Assembly (NCBI GenBank): GCA_029261925.1
Contig: JAJDAJ010000068.1
Coordinates: forward strand, 1-64,000
Direction: 5' to 3'
Source of the DNA: Deltaproteobacteria bacterium
Lineage (GTDB): Bacteria; Myxococcota_A; UBA9160; SZUA-336
Length of the DNA: 64,000 nt
A program made the translations under genes and the position numbers. The notes below the pieces were generated by a model. The model did no database searches. It worked only from the letters and a program-made list of their open reading frames with translations, and had not been told where the DNA came from. Positions 26,209 to 35,036 of this stretch are shown here, piece by piece. Within the stretch, counting starts at the first letter, position 1. Every line of letters begins with the position of its first letter.

Positions 26209-27408
26209 TCAGGCGTCGATCAGCGCCTGCATCTGCTCGATCACGTAGTCGATGTCCTCGACGCTCATGCCCTGGTGCGCGGGCAGCATCAGCGCGTGGG
26301 CCATCACCCGGTCGGCGTTCGGGAAGCCGTCCTTGGGCTCCCGGCGCGGGATGTCGCAGAAGCCGGGCTGGCGGCAGATGTTCCCGCTCCAGACCACGCG
26401 CGTGGGCACGCCGCGTTCCTCGAGGAAGACCTGCGTGGCGGTGCGGTCCAGACCGCTCTCGGACCGCACCATGAACGGGTAGAGCATCCAGGTGGTCTCG
26501 AGCTCCGGGGTGGTCTCGGGCCGGATCAAGCGGTCCTCGTGCTCGCTGAACCAGGCGTCGTAGCGCTCGAACGCCAGGCGCCGGCGCGCATTGAAATCCT
26601 GGAGCTTGTCGAGCTGCACCCTGCCGAAGCACGCCCCGAGCTCGCTGGGCTCGAAGTTGAAGCAGCGCGCGTCCTCGAACACGAAGATGTTGTCGTAGGG
26701 CAGACCGTCCACCGTGGCGCTGAAGCGATCGTCCTGACCGCGGCGCGAGCCGAACATGTAGCTCTCCGAGCGTCGACCCCAGCGGCGCTTGACCAGGCAG
26801 CGGTCGAGCAGCTCCTCGTCGTCGAGACCGACCAGTCCGCCGCCGCCCGCAGCGGTGATCGAGTGGCTGACCGCGAAGCTGGTCACGCCGATGTCGGCGC
26901 GGGTGCCGGTCGGCGTGCCGCGCAGGGTCGTGTCGAGCACGTCGCAGCTGTCCTCGACCACCTTCAGGCCATGGCGGTCGGCGATGGCGCGGATCGCGTC
27001 CCAGTCGGGACAGTTGCCCACGAGGTTGGGCGTGAGGATGGCGCGCGTGCGCGGCCCGATCATCTCCTCGATGCGCGCCACGTCGATCTGGTAGGTGGCC
27101 GGCTCCACGTCGACGAACGCCGGCACCACGCCCGATCGAACCATCGGCGCGATGTCGGCCGAGAACGTGAGCACCGAGGTCACGACCTCGTCGCCGGGCT
27201 GCAGGTCGAGCAGGTCGAGGGCCAGGTACAGCGCCGAGGTGCCCGAGTTGACCATGACGCCGAAGCGCTTCGACAGTAGCTCCGCGACGCGCTTCTCGAA
27301 GGCCTCGACGTTGCGGCCGATGTGCAGCCGGCTCTTCTGCAGCAGCTCGGTCACGGCCTGGATCTCGCGCTCGTCGTGGGTGCTGCCCGGGGGCGTGATC
27401 TTTCGCAT
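26209..27408 (-). CDS. DegT/DnrJ/EryC1/StrS-family PLP protein with His at the PLP-Lys position
   Basis: LYLALDLLDLQPGDEVVTSVLTFSADIAPMVRSG; VVEDSCDVLDTT; active-site segment VTSFAVSHSITAAGGGGLVG. Start at MRKITPPG (CAT 27406-27408). Confidence 0.9.
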   Translation of the reverse strand: MRKITPPGSTHDEREIQAVTELLQKSRLHIGRNVEAFEKRVAELLSKRFGVMVNSGTSALYLALDLLDLQPGDEVVTSVLTFSADIAPMVRSGVVPAFVDVEPATYQIDVARIEEMIGPRTRAILTPNLVGNCPDWDAIRAIADRHGLKVVEDSCDVLDTTLRGTPTGTRADIGVTSFAVSHSITAAGGGGLVGLDDEELLDRCLVKRRWGRRSESYMFGSRRGQDDRFSATVDGLPYDNIFVFEDARCFNFEPSELGACFGRVQLDKLQDFNARRRLAFERYDAWFSEHEDRLIRPETTPELETTWMLYPFMVRSESGLDRTATQVFLEERGVPTRVVWSGNICRQPGFCDIPRREPKDGFPNADRVMAHALMLPAHQGMSVEDIDYVIEQMQALIDA

Positions 27409-27475
27409 GGGACCTCCCATCGCCGCTACGATAGCCGCAATGGATCGCCCGGGGTCAACGGGCGCGGGAGGAGAG

Positions 27476-28120
27476 ATGACCGAGCCCACCAGTGCCGAGC
27501 TGCTCCGGGAGATCCGCGCGCTGCGCGGGCGCGTGCAGGAGCTCGAGGACCGTGAGGCGGTGCGGCAGCTCACCGCGGAGTACATGCAGGCCATGCACGA
27601 CGCCCGCTGGGAGGATGCCGTCGCCTGCTTCGCACAGGACGCCACCTACGACCACGGGATCCTCGGCGAGCTGCGCTCGAAGGAGGATCTGCGGACGTTC
27701 TACACCGAGTTCGTGCCGCGCTTCGAGGAGGCCGGGGGCTGGGCCTTCGACGTGCTGGCGGACCCGGTGATCCACGTGGACGGCGACCGCGCCGAGGGCC
27801 GCTGGTTCCTGCTCACCCTGCTGATCGATCCCGCGACCCAGGAGGCCGCCTGGAGCATGGCGACGCTCGAGTACGAGTACGCCCGCATCGACGGCCGCTG
27901 GCTCTTCCAGCGCAACCGCTGCATCAGCGAGCACCTGCTCTCCCCCTACAGCAAGGGCTGGGGCCCGCGGGCCGGCAGCAAGCTTCCCGGGGCGGCCGAC
28001 GCCCTCCCGATCCAGCACTTCGAGCGGCTGGAGTCGCAGGGCGGCAAGCAGAAGCCGGGCAAGCTCTGCCGCTCGATCCGCGGCTGGACCGTGCCGACCC
28101 TGGAGCCGGCGGCGGAGTAG
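27476..28120 (+). CDS. SnoaL/NTF2-like fold protein
   Basis: ELEDREAVRQLTAEYMQAMHDARWEDAVACFAQDATYDHGILGELRSKEDLRTFY is a typical SnoaL-like N-terminus. Confidence 0.85.
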   Translation: MTEPTSAELLREIRALRGRVQELEDREAVRQLTAEYMQAMHDARWEDAVACFAQDATYDHGILGELRSKEDLRTFYTEFVPRFEEAGGWAFDVLADPVIHVDGDRAEGRWFLLTLLIDPATQEAAWSMATLEYEYARIDGRWLFQRNRCISEHLLSPYSKGWGPRAGSKLPGAADALPIQHFERLESQGGKQKPGKLCRSIRGWTVPTLEPAAE

Positions 28121-28125
28121 CCGCC

Positions 28126-28422
28126 TGCCAGCAGGCTGCTGAAAATCGACCGAGGTGGGCCCGCGGGCGGGTGACCTCCGCCGGCCGAGGAGGGAGCCCT
28201 TCGCGCGCTCCGCGCGCTTTTCCCAATCGTCCGTCGGAGCTCACCCGCCCACGGGCCCTCAGCGGCGTCGGGTTCACGCTGGCGCCCCGTCGCCAGCAAT
28301 GAGCGCAAGCGGACCAGGTCGTAGGCGGTCGCCCGAATACGAACATCCAGTCCACCCGCCGTCTCCCGCGATGGCGTGTCTTGCGCAGCCCACCGACGGA
28401 CGCTTTTCAGCAGCCGGCTAGC
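28126..28422 (-). mobile_element. Degenerate insertion-sequence remnant bounded by imperfect inverted repeats
   Basis: TGCCAGCAGGCTGCTGAAAA (28126-28145) and CTTTTCAGCAGCCGGCTAGC (28403-28422) are near-perfect inverted repeats; the minus strand between them encodes VRIRATAYDLVRLRSLLATG...RSIFSSLLA, resembling a DDE-transposase C-terminus. Confidence 0.5.
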
Positions 28423-29350
28423 CCTTCGCGTGGCGCGCCACGAAGTCGCGGATGCGTGCGCTGGCGATGCGGGCGAGCTCGGTGGGAAAGAGCGTGAAGC
28501 CGTGCACGCACTCCGGATAGACGGCCAGCTCGGCCTCGTTGCCCGCCGCGCGCCAGCGCAGCGCCATGAACAGCGAGTCGTCGTAGAGGTAGTCCGCGGT
28601 ACCGACCGTGAACAGCGCAGGCGGCAGCCCGCTCAGCTCGGCGTACAGCGGAGAGACGTCGGGATGCTTGCGCGCGAGCGTGTCGAGCCCGCCCACGTAC
28701 AGGTCGCGGAACTCCGTCATCTCCAGGTGGAACTGCGACGGCGTGCCCGAGACGTCGTACACGCCGAACTCGAGGTTTGCGGCCGCGAACGCACCGGCAG
28801 CATCGTGACGGTCGCGCATGCGCAGCAGGGTGACCGCGGCCAGGTTGCCGCCCGCGGAGCCTCCGCCGATCATCAGGCGATCACTGCCGAGCTCGCGGCG
28901 CGCGTGCTCGAGCACCCAGACGGCCGCCGCCTCGCAGTCGTCGGGTCCTGCGGGATACGGATTCTCGGGGGCGAGGCGGTAGTCGACGCTGACGATCGCG
29001 ACCCGGGCGTGCTCCGCCAGCGCGCGGTTGGCGCGGTCGTCCATCGCGGCCTCGCCCATGAAGAAGCCGCCGCCGTGAATGTCGACGTAGACGGCGCGTA
29101 CCTCGCCGTCGGGCACGTGGATGCGCAGGCCGACGGGCCCCGCGGGGCCGGCGATCTCGCGCGTCTCGAAGCCGGGCAGCGGCTCCATCGAGAACGCGCC
29201 TCCCATCAGGTTGCTCAGGTCGCGCGCCTTCTCGATCGCCTCGGGCGTCCACGCCGTCGGACCGCCGCTGGCCGGCAGCTTCGCATTGAATGCCCGGGTC
29301 TCGGGCACGTGCGCGTCGAGCGCGGGGTCCCAGAGGCGGCTCAGGTCCAT
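28418..29350 (-). CDS. Alpha/beta hydrolase, HSL-type acetyl esterase/lipase
   Basis: Oxyanion motif VDIHGGGFFMG and nucleophile GGGSAGGNLA; start CAT 29348-29350. The stop codon lies inside the inverted repeat. Confidence 0.92.
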   Translation of the reverse strand: MDLSRLWDPALDAHVPETRAFNAKLPASGGPTAWTPEAIEKARDLSNLMGGAFSMEPLPGFETREIAGPAGPVGLRIHVPDGEVRAVYVDIHGGGFFMGEAAMDDRANRALAEHARVAIVSVDYRLAPENPYPAGPDDCEAAAVWVLEHARRELGSDRLMIGGGSAGGNLAAVTLLRMRDRHDAAGAFAAANLEFGVYDVSGTPSQFHLEMTEFRDLYVGGLDTLARKHPDVSPLYAELSGLPPALFTVGTADYLYDDSLFMALRWRAAGNEAELAVYPECVHGFTLFPTELARIASARIRDFVARHAKG

Positions 29351-29445
29351 GACGGGTCCTCCGCGCCGAGCATACCGCCCCGCGGGATCCGTCGTCGCCA
29401 TCCCGGACCCTGTATCCTGCGCCCCTCGCGGGGAGCACGGCCTGG

Positions 29446-31332
29446 ATGGGAAAGACAGCCGACACGGCCGATGGCGCCTTCATCCGCCGCGCGGTCGAGG
29501 CATCGGACCTCGAGGCCCTGCGCGCGGCGCTGTACCAGGCGTCGGGCGATCCGGAGCTGGCGAGCTACGCGCCGGTCGCGACGCTGGGGCCGGAGGCGCA
29601 CGAGCGGCTCGTGGAGCGGGCGATCGACGTGCTCGAGAAGGAGCGCGACCGCTGGACGCCGCGCGTGCCCTCCGACGCGGAGGTGCGCCGGATCATGGAC
29701 GTGGTCCTGGGTGTGCCGACGCGCGACGAGCACTTCGAGGTGCGGCGGAAGATGCTCGGCTTCGAGAGCTTCCCCTTCCTCCACACGCGGCCGGAGGGTC
29801 CGCTCGCAGTGCCCGAGGGCTTCGAGGTCGCGATCATCGGCGCCGGGCTCGCGGGCATTGCCATGGCGGTGCAGCTCGGGCTCCTGGGCATTCCCTACGT
29901 CGTCTACGAGAAGCGATCCGAGATCGGCGGCACCTGGAGCCGGAACACCTACCCGGACATCCGCGTCGACACGCTGAGCATCACCTACGAGTTCAGCTTC
30001 GACGAGCAGTACCCGTGGAGCGAGTACTTCGCCCGCGGCGCCGAGGTGCGCGGCTACCTCGAGCACGTGGCGCGGAGGTACGGCGTGACCGAGCACGTGC
30101 GCCTGGAGCACGCGCTCGAGACAGCGACCTGGGACGAGACGGAGCGCGGCTGGCGGCTGCGCCTCCGCGGGCCCGACGGCGCCCGCGTGGAGCGCCGGGC
30201 GAGCGCGGTGGTCAGTGCGGCAGGGCTGTTCGCGAACCCCCGACGCCCGGACCTTCCGGGCAGCGACGTCTTCGAGGGCACGATGGTCCACCCCACCGAG
30301 TGGCCCGGGGACCTGAAGCTCGCCGGCCAGCGGGTCGCGGTCGTGGGCAACGGCTCGACGGGCGTGCAGCTGCTCGCCCCCGTGGCTCGCGATGCGGCGC
30401 GGGTGCACGTCTTCCAGCGCACGCCACAGTGGATCGCGCCGCGCCCGCACTACGGCGAGGCGATCGAGCCCGAGGTGCGCTGGCTGCTCGATCACGTCCC
30501 GGGCTACTGGAACTGGTGTCGCTACACCTCGATGATCAACCTGTTCACCTGGCACGAGGACTACCTGGTGCCGGATCCCGACTGGGAGAGCCAGGGCGGG
30601 TACATCACCCGCAAGAGCGAGGAGCTGCGCGAGTTCCTGATCGGCTACATCCGCGAGCAGATCGGCGACCGGCCCGACCTGCTGGAGAAGCTGATCCCCG
30701 ACTACGCGCCGATGGTCCGGCGCCCCGTCGTCGACAACGGCTGGTACCGTGCGCTCACACGCGACAACGTGGAGCTGGTCACCGAGGGCATCGCGCGCCT
30801 CACGCCGACCGGGATCGAGACCCTGGACGGCGCGCACCGCGAGCTCGACGTGCTCGTGCTCGCCACGGGATACGACGTGAGTACGTATCTCTGGCCCGCG
30901 ACCTACACCGGCCGCGACGGCGTCGACCTGCAGGACTTCTGGCGCCAGGAAAGCCCGCGCGCGTACCTCGGGATGATGGTCCCCCGCTTCCCGAACCTGT
31001 TCATGCTCTACGGCCCGAACTCGCAGCCCGCGTCGGGCGGGATCTCGCTGCCCTCCTGGTTCCAGATCTGGGCCGGCTACGTCGGGCAGTGCCTGGCGAC
31101 CCTGCTCGAGCGCGGCCACGCCACGGTGAGCGTCCGCGAGAAGGCCTACGAGGAGCACAACCGGCGGCTCGACGCGGAGGCCTCGCAGATGGCCTTCGTG
31201 AAGGACACGTCGGCCGGCAAGAACTACTACGTGAACGCCGACGGCCGCCTGCAGGTCAACTCGCCCTTCGAGACGGCCGACCTCTGGGCGATGCAGCGGG
31301 CCCCCGATCCCGCGGACCTCGAGTTCCGCTGA
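29446..31332 (+). CDS. Flavin-containing Baeyer-Villiger-type monooxygenase
   Basis: FAD Rossmann AIIGAGLAGIAMAVQ; BVMO fingerprint FEGTMVHPTEWP (FxGxxxHxxxWP); second Rossmann VVGNGSTGVQL. Confidence 0.93.
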   Translation: MGKTADTADGAFIRRAVEASDLEALRAALYQASGDPELASYAPVATLGPEAHERLVERAIDVLEKERDRWTPRVPSDAEVRRIMDVVLGVPTRDEHFEVRRKMLGFESFPFLHTRPEGPLAVPEGFEVAIIGAGLAGIAMAVQLGLLGIPYVVYEKRSEIGGTWSRNTYPDIRVDTLSITYEFSFDEQYPWSEYFARGAEVRGYLEHVARRYGVTEHVRLEHALETATWDETERGWRLRLRGPDGARVERRASAVVSAAGLFANPRRPDLPGSDVFEGTMVHPTEWPGDLKLAGQRVAVVGNGSTGVQLLAPVARDAARVHVFQRTPQWIAPRPHYGEAIEPEVRWLLDHVPGYWNWCRYTSMINLFTWHEDYLVPDPDWESQGGYITRKSEELREFLIGYIREQIGDRPDLLEKLIPDYAPMVRRPVVDNGWYRALTRDNVELVTEGIARLTPTGIETLDGAHRELDVLVLATGYDVSTYLWPATYTGRDGVDLQDFWRQESPRAYLGMMVPRFPNLFMLYGPNSQPASGGISLPSWFQIWAGYVGQCLATLLERGHATVSVREKAYEEHNRRLDAEASQMAFVKDTSAGKNYYVNADGRLQVNSPFETADLWAMQRAPDPADLEFR

Positions 31333-31336
31333 TCGC

Positions 31337-32212
31337 CTAGAGCGCGCGGTACAGGGGCTGCGGCTCGCGGCCGGCCGCCGGGAAGTCGCTCACCAGATCC
31401 TCGAGCGTCCATCCGTCGCGCTTCTCGACGCCGATCTCGCGCGGGTGCGTCCAGAGCGCCAGCTTGCGGCCGTCGAAGGTCACGATCTGGCCGTTGAGCG
31501 CGGCGGCGTGGTCGCTGGTCAGGTAGACGACCATGTCGGCGATGCGGTCGGGGTCGCCGAAACCCAGGTCGGCGGCCGTGGGCTCCGCCTTGCCGTCGGC
31601 ACGGGCCTGCGCCTGCGACTTCTCGATCAGCCCGCGCGTCATGTCGGTCACGGCCACGGGCCAGAGCGCGTTGGCGCGGATGCCGTAGCGCTCCAGCTCG
31701 CGCGACCAGACGCGGGTCATCGAGGCCACGCCGGCCTTCGACGCCGCGTAGTTCGTCTGACCGATCGCGCCGGTAAAGGCGCTGGCCGAGATCACGCTCA
31801 GGATCTGCCCGCCGCTCTCCTTCATGGCGCGCCCCGCGGCCTGCGCACAGGCCCAGACACCGCGCAGGTTCACGGCGATCACCTCGTCGAACTCCTCGGG
31901 GGTCATCTTCAGGAGCGTGCGATCCCGGGTGATGCCGGCGTTGTTCACGATCGCATCGATGCCGCCGAAGGCGTCGACACAGGCCCCCACGATGGCGTCG
32001 GCCACGGCGGTGTCGGCCACCGAGCCCCGGACCACCGCGGGCTTGGCTCCGGCGGCCTCGACCAGCGCCACCGCCTCGTCGAGCGCGTCGGCGCTGGTGC
32101 CGTTGATCACCACCTGCGCGCCCTCGCGCGCCAGCGCCACCGCGAACGCGCGCCCCAGTCCGCGCGACGAGCCGGTCACCGCGATGCGCTTGCCCTCGAC
32201 GAGTCCCGCCAC
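31337..32212 (-). CDS. SDR family oxidoreductase
   Basis: KRIAVTGSSRGLGRAFAVALAREGAQVV; IVNNAGITRD; YAASKAGV. GTG start inferred at 32212. Confidence 0.92.
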   Translation of the reverse strand: MAGLVEGKRIAVTGSSRGLGRAFAVALAREGAQVVINGTSADALDEAVALVEAAGAKPAVVRGSVADTAVADAIVGACVDAFGGIDAIVNNAGITRDRTLLKMTPEEFDEVIAVNLRGVWACAQAAGRAMKESGGQILSVISASAFTGAIGQTNYAASKAGVASMTRVWSRELERYGIRANALWPVAVTDMTRGLIEKSQAQARADGKAEPTAADLGFGDPDRIADMVVYLTSDHAAALNGQIVTFDGRKLALWTHPREIGVEKRDGWTLEDLVSDFPAAGREPQPLYRAL

Positions 32213-32276
32213 CTGTTCCCTCCGTCCCGGAGTCGTGTCCGCTCCGCAGCGCACAGTCTACCCGCAGAGCGGCAGC

Positions 32277-32684
32277 TCAGTCGAGCATCTGCTCCTTGAG
32301 GTACAGCGAGTCGATGTACTCGCGCACGGACTGGATCCTGCCGTCGCGCAGCTCGAAGACCAGGCAGTGGTCGGTCTCGTAGCGCTTGCCGTTGAGCCCC
32401 TCGGAGCGGTGCGTCATCTCGACCACGACGTGCGTCGGCGTGGCGACCACACAGGTGGTCTCGAGGTCGTAGCTCGACATGCCCGTGGTGAACAGACCCT
32501 TGTCCACCGCGAAGTACTCGTCGAAGATCGCGCGACGCCCCTCGAAGCGCCCCGGCCACGGCAGCGACGGGGGTGTCTGCCAGGTCGCGTCCTCGGCGAA
32601 CGCCGCGTAGGCGGCCTCGTGGTCACCGCGTCCGATCGCGTCGAGGTAGTCGAGCACCCGCTTCTCGGCCTGCTTCGCGTCCAC
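32277..32684 (-). CDS. SnoaL/NTF2-like fold protein
   Basis: VLDYLDAIGRGDHEAAYAAFAEDATWQTPPSLPWPGRFEGRRAIFDEYF...DGRIQSVREYIDS. Confidence 0.88.
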   Translation of the reverse strand: MDAKQAEKRVLDYLDAIGRGDHEAAYAAFAEDATWQTPPSLPWPGRFEGRRAIFDEYFAVDKGLFTTGMSSYDLETTCVVATPTHVVVEMTHRSEGLNGKRYETDHCLVFELRDGRIQSVREYIDSLYLKEQMLD

Positions 32685-32745
32685 CCGGTCCTCCTGACCC
32701 TGGCCCCGCTCGATCTTCTCACGCCCGGAGCCCGGTCGCGCGTGG

Positions 32746-32847
32746 GCCAGCAGGCTGCTCGAGAACGCCGGACCGGGCCACGCGAGCCGAACCGGGCCGA
32801 GGCCCGCCGCGCGGCGACGGAGTGGGCTCTTCAGCAGCCTGCTAGCA
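32746..32847. repeat. Inverted-repeat pair of the CAGCAGGCTGCTGAA family (MITE-like)
   Basis: GCCAGCAGGCTGCTC (32746-32760) and CTTCAGCAGCCTGCTAGCA (32829-32847) face each other across about 70 bp; same core as the 28.1/28.4 kb pair. Confidence 0.65.
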
Positions 32848-32854
32848 TGCGCGC

Positions 32855-33637
32855 ATGGCGCTGGAGCTGGAGCTCGCGGGTCGGCGGGCGGTGGTCACGG
32901 GGGCGTCGGCCGGGATCGGCGCGGGCATCGCGCGCCGGCTGGCCGCCGAGGGCGTGCACCTGTACCTCGCGGCGCGCAGCAAGGACCGCCTGGAGGCGCT
33001 CGCCCGCGAGCTGCACGACGCGCACGGGGTCGAGGTCGCGCCGCTCGCGCTCGACCTGGGCTCCAGCGAGGCGCAGATGGAGCTGGCGGCGGCGGCGAGC
33101 GACGCGGACATCCTGGTCAACAACGCGGGAGCGATCCCGAGCGGAACGCTCCAGGAGATCGACGAGGCCACCTGGCGCAGTGCCTGGGACCTGAAGCTCT
33201 TCGCGGCGATCAACCTGTCGCGGGCGCTGTACGCGCAGATGAGCGAGCGCGGCCGCGGCGTGATCCTGAACGTGATCGGCACCGCCGCTGACAAGCCGGC
33301 GGCGGGCTACATCGCGGGCGCGACGGCGAACGCGGCCCTGGTCGGGTTCACCCGGGCCCTGGGCGGCGACAGCCCGCGCCACGGGATCCGGGTGATCGGG
33401 CTCAGCCCCGGACCCGTCGCCACCGAGCGACTGCGGGACCTGCTCGGTCAGATGGCCGCGCGGCAGCTGGGCGATGCGGGGCGCTTCGCCGAGGTGCTCG
33501 GCCCCCTGCCCTTCGATCGCATGGCATCGGTCGAGGAGGTCGCCGACCTCGCGGCGTTCCTCATCTCGGAGCGCTCCGCCTACACCAGCGGCACCGTCGT
33601 CACGATCGACGGCGGCCTGCTTCACCGCGACGGCTGA
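32855..33637 (+). CDS. SDR family oxidoreductase
   Basis: RRAVVTGASAGIGAGIARRLAAEG; ILVNNAGAIPSG; GTVVTIDGGL. Confidence 0.9.
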   Translation: MALELELAGRRAVVTGASAGIGAGIARRLAAEGVHLYLAARSKDRLEALARELHDAHGVEVAPLALDLGSSEAQMELAAAASDADILVNNAGAIPSGTLQEIDEATWRSAWDLKLFAAINLSRALYAQMSERGRGVILNVIGTAADKPAAGYIAGATANAALVGFTRALGGDSPRHGIRVIGLSPGPVATERLRDLLGQMAARQLGDAGRFAEVLGPLPFDRMASVEEVADLAAFLISERSAYTSGTVVTIDGGLLHRDG

Positions 33638-33648
33638 GGAGGCGGGAC

Positions 33649-34098
33649 ATGGCGGACCTGGAGGCACGCGTCGAGGCGCTCGAGGCGCGGCTCGGCGAGC
33701 TGGCGGACCGCGAGGCGATCCGCGAGCTGACGTCGGACTACTGCCAGCGCGTGCAGCGCGGCGACGTGGACGGCGTGGTCGAGCTGTTCTGCGCGGACGG
33801 CTCGATCGAGACGGGCGAGACGGTGACGCGCGGCCACGAGCAGCTGCGCAGCGCCTACCGCGAGGCCTTCGCGGAGATGACGCCCGAGCCGTTCATCCAC
33901 AACCATGTGATCGAGGTCGACGGCGACGCCGCACGCGGCGTCTGCTCGGTCGAGATCCGCATGGTGCAGGACGGCCGCGGCCACGACGTGGCGGGCCACT
34001 ACCACGACGACTACCGCCGGGTGGACGGGGGCTGGCGCTTCGCGCGCCGCGTCTTCGTCGTGTACCACTGGACGCCCCACGGCGAGAACTGGGCCTGA
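33649..34098 (+). CDS. SnoaL/NTF2-like fold protein
   Basis: ELADREAIRELTSDYCQRVQRGDVDGVVELFCADGSIETGETVTRGHEQLRSAY. Confidence 0.9.
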   Translation: MADLEARVEALEARLGELADREAIRELTSDYCQRVQRGDVDGVVELFCADGSIETGETVTRGHEQLRSAYREAFAEMTPEPFIHNHVIEVDGDAARGVCSVEIRMVQDGRGHDVAGHYHDDYRRVDGGWRFARRVFVVYHWTPHGENWA

Positions 34099-34125
34099 CC
34101 CCCGCGGCGTCTTCAGGCCGATCGC

Positions 34126-34953
34126 CTACGGCATGTACGCCCCGCCGCTCACGCTGACCAGCTGTCCGGTTACATAGCCTGCCCGCTCCGAGGCCAGGAA
34201 GAGCGCCAGATCGGCGATGTCCTCGGGCCGGCCGACACGGCGCACGGGTTGGTTGCCGATGTTGAACAGCGCACCGTCCTCTGCGGCCGACTCCATCTTC
34301 TCGGGCGTGCCGAAGAACTCGTAGCCGAACTTGTTCCAGAAGCTTCCCTCGCCGGTGTGCTCGGACTTCCAGGGCACGATCCACCCCGGCGCGATGCAGT
34401 TCACGCGCACGCCGCGCGGCCCCCACTCGAAGGCCAGCGCCTTGGACAGCGACATCACGTAGCCCTTGGTCCCGCCGTAGTGCGCGACGTGCGCCGCGGC
34501 CTCGCCCAGGAGCGCCGAGTTCGAGGTGATGTTCACGATCGAGCCCGAGCCGCGCTCGAGCATCTCGCCGCAGACGGCGCGAATGCAGTGGAAGACGCCC
34601 CAGACGTTGAGCTGGAGCTCCCACTCGCAGTCCTCCAGCGTCTTCTCCTCGAAGGGCGTCGGGACGTTCGTGCCGCCCGCGTTGTTGACCAGGACGTCGA
34701 CGGGACCGAACTCGGCGCGGGTCTGCTCGACCATCGCGCCCACGGCGTCGCGATCGGTGATGTCGGTCTTCACCACGACGACGCGCCCGGGCAGGTCGGC
34801 GCAGCTGTCCGCGACGTCCTGCCCCTTGGCGGCGTCGCGCGTGGCGACCACGACGTTGCAGCCCTCGGCCGCGAAGCCCTGTACCAGGCCGCGACCGATG
34901 CCGCCGCTGCCGCCGGTGATGATCGACGTCTTGCCCCCGAGTCCCAGGTCCAT
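34126..34953 (-). CDS. SDR family oxidoreductase
   Basis: KTSIITGGSGGIGRGLVQGFAAEGCNVVVATRD; VLVNNAGGTNVP; HYGGTKGYVMSLSKALAFEWG. Confidence 0.92.
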   Translation of the reverse strand: MDLGLGGKTSIITGGSGGIGRGLVQGFAAEGCNVVVATRDAAKGQDVADSCADLPGRVVVVKTDITDRDAVGAMVEQTRAEFGPVDVLVNNAGGTNVPTPFEEKTLEDCEWELQLNVWGVFHCIRAVCGEMLERGSGSIVNITSNSALLGEAAAHVAHYGGTKGYVMSLSKALAFEWGPRGVRVNCIAPGWIVPWKSEHTGEGSFWNKFGYEFFGTPEKMESAAEDGALFNIGNQPVRRVGRPEDIADLALFLASERAGYVTGQLVSVSGGAYMP

Positions 34954-35036
34954 CGCTCGCGCTCCTCTGCCCGCGCCCCGCAGCGGGGCCGTGATAGTCT
35001 GGCCGAGTCCCGAGCATTGCAGAAGGGAGCGGCCCC

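Noticed and set aside
26209-27408. Plain annotation as a DegT/StrS aminotransferase
   Set aside because: The Schiff-base lysine position is His, so transaminase function should not be assumed.
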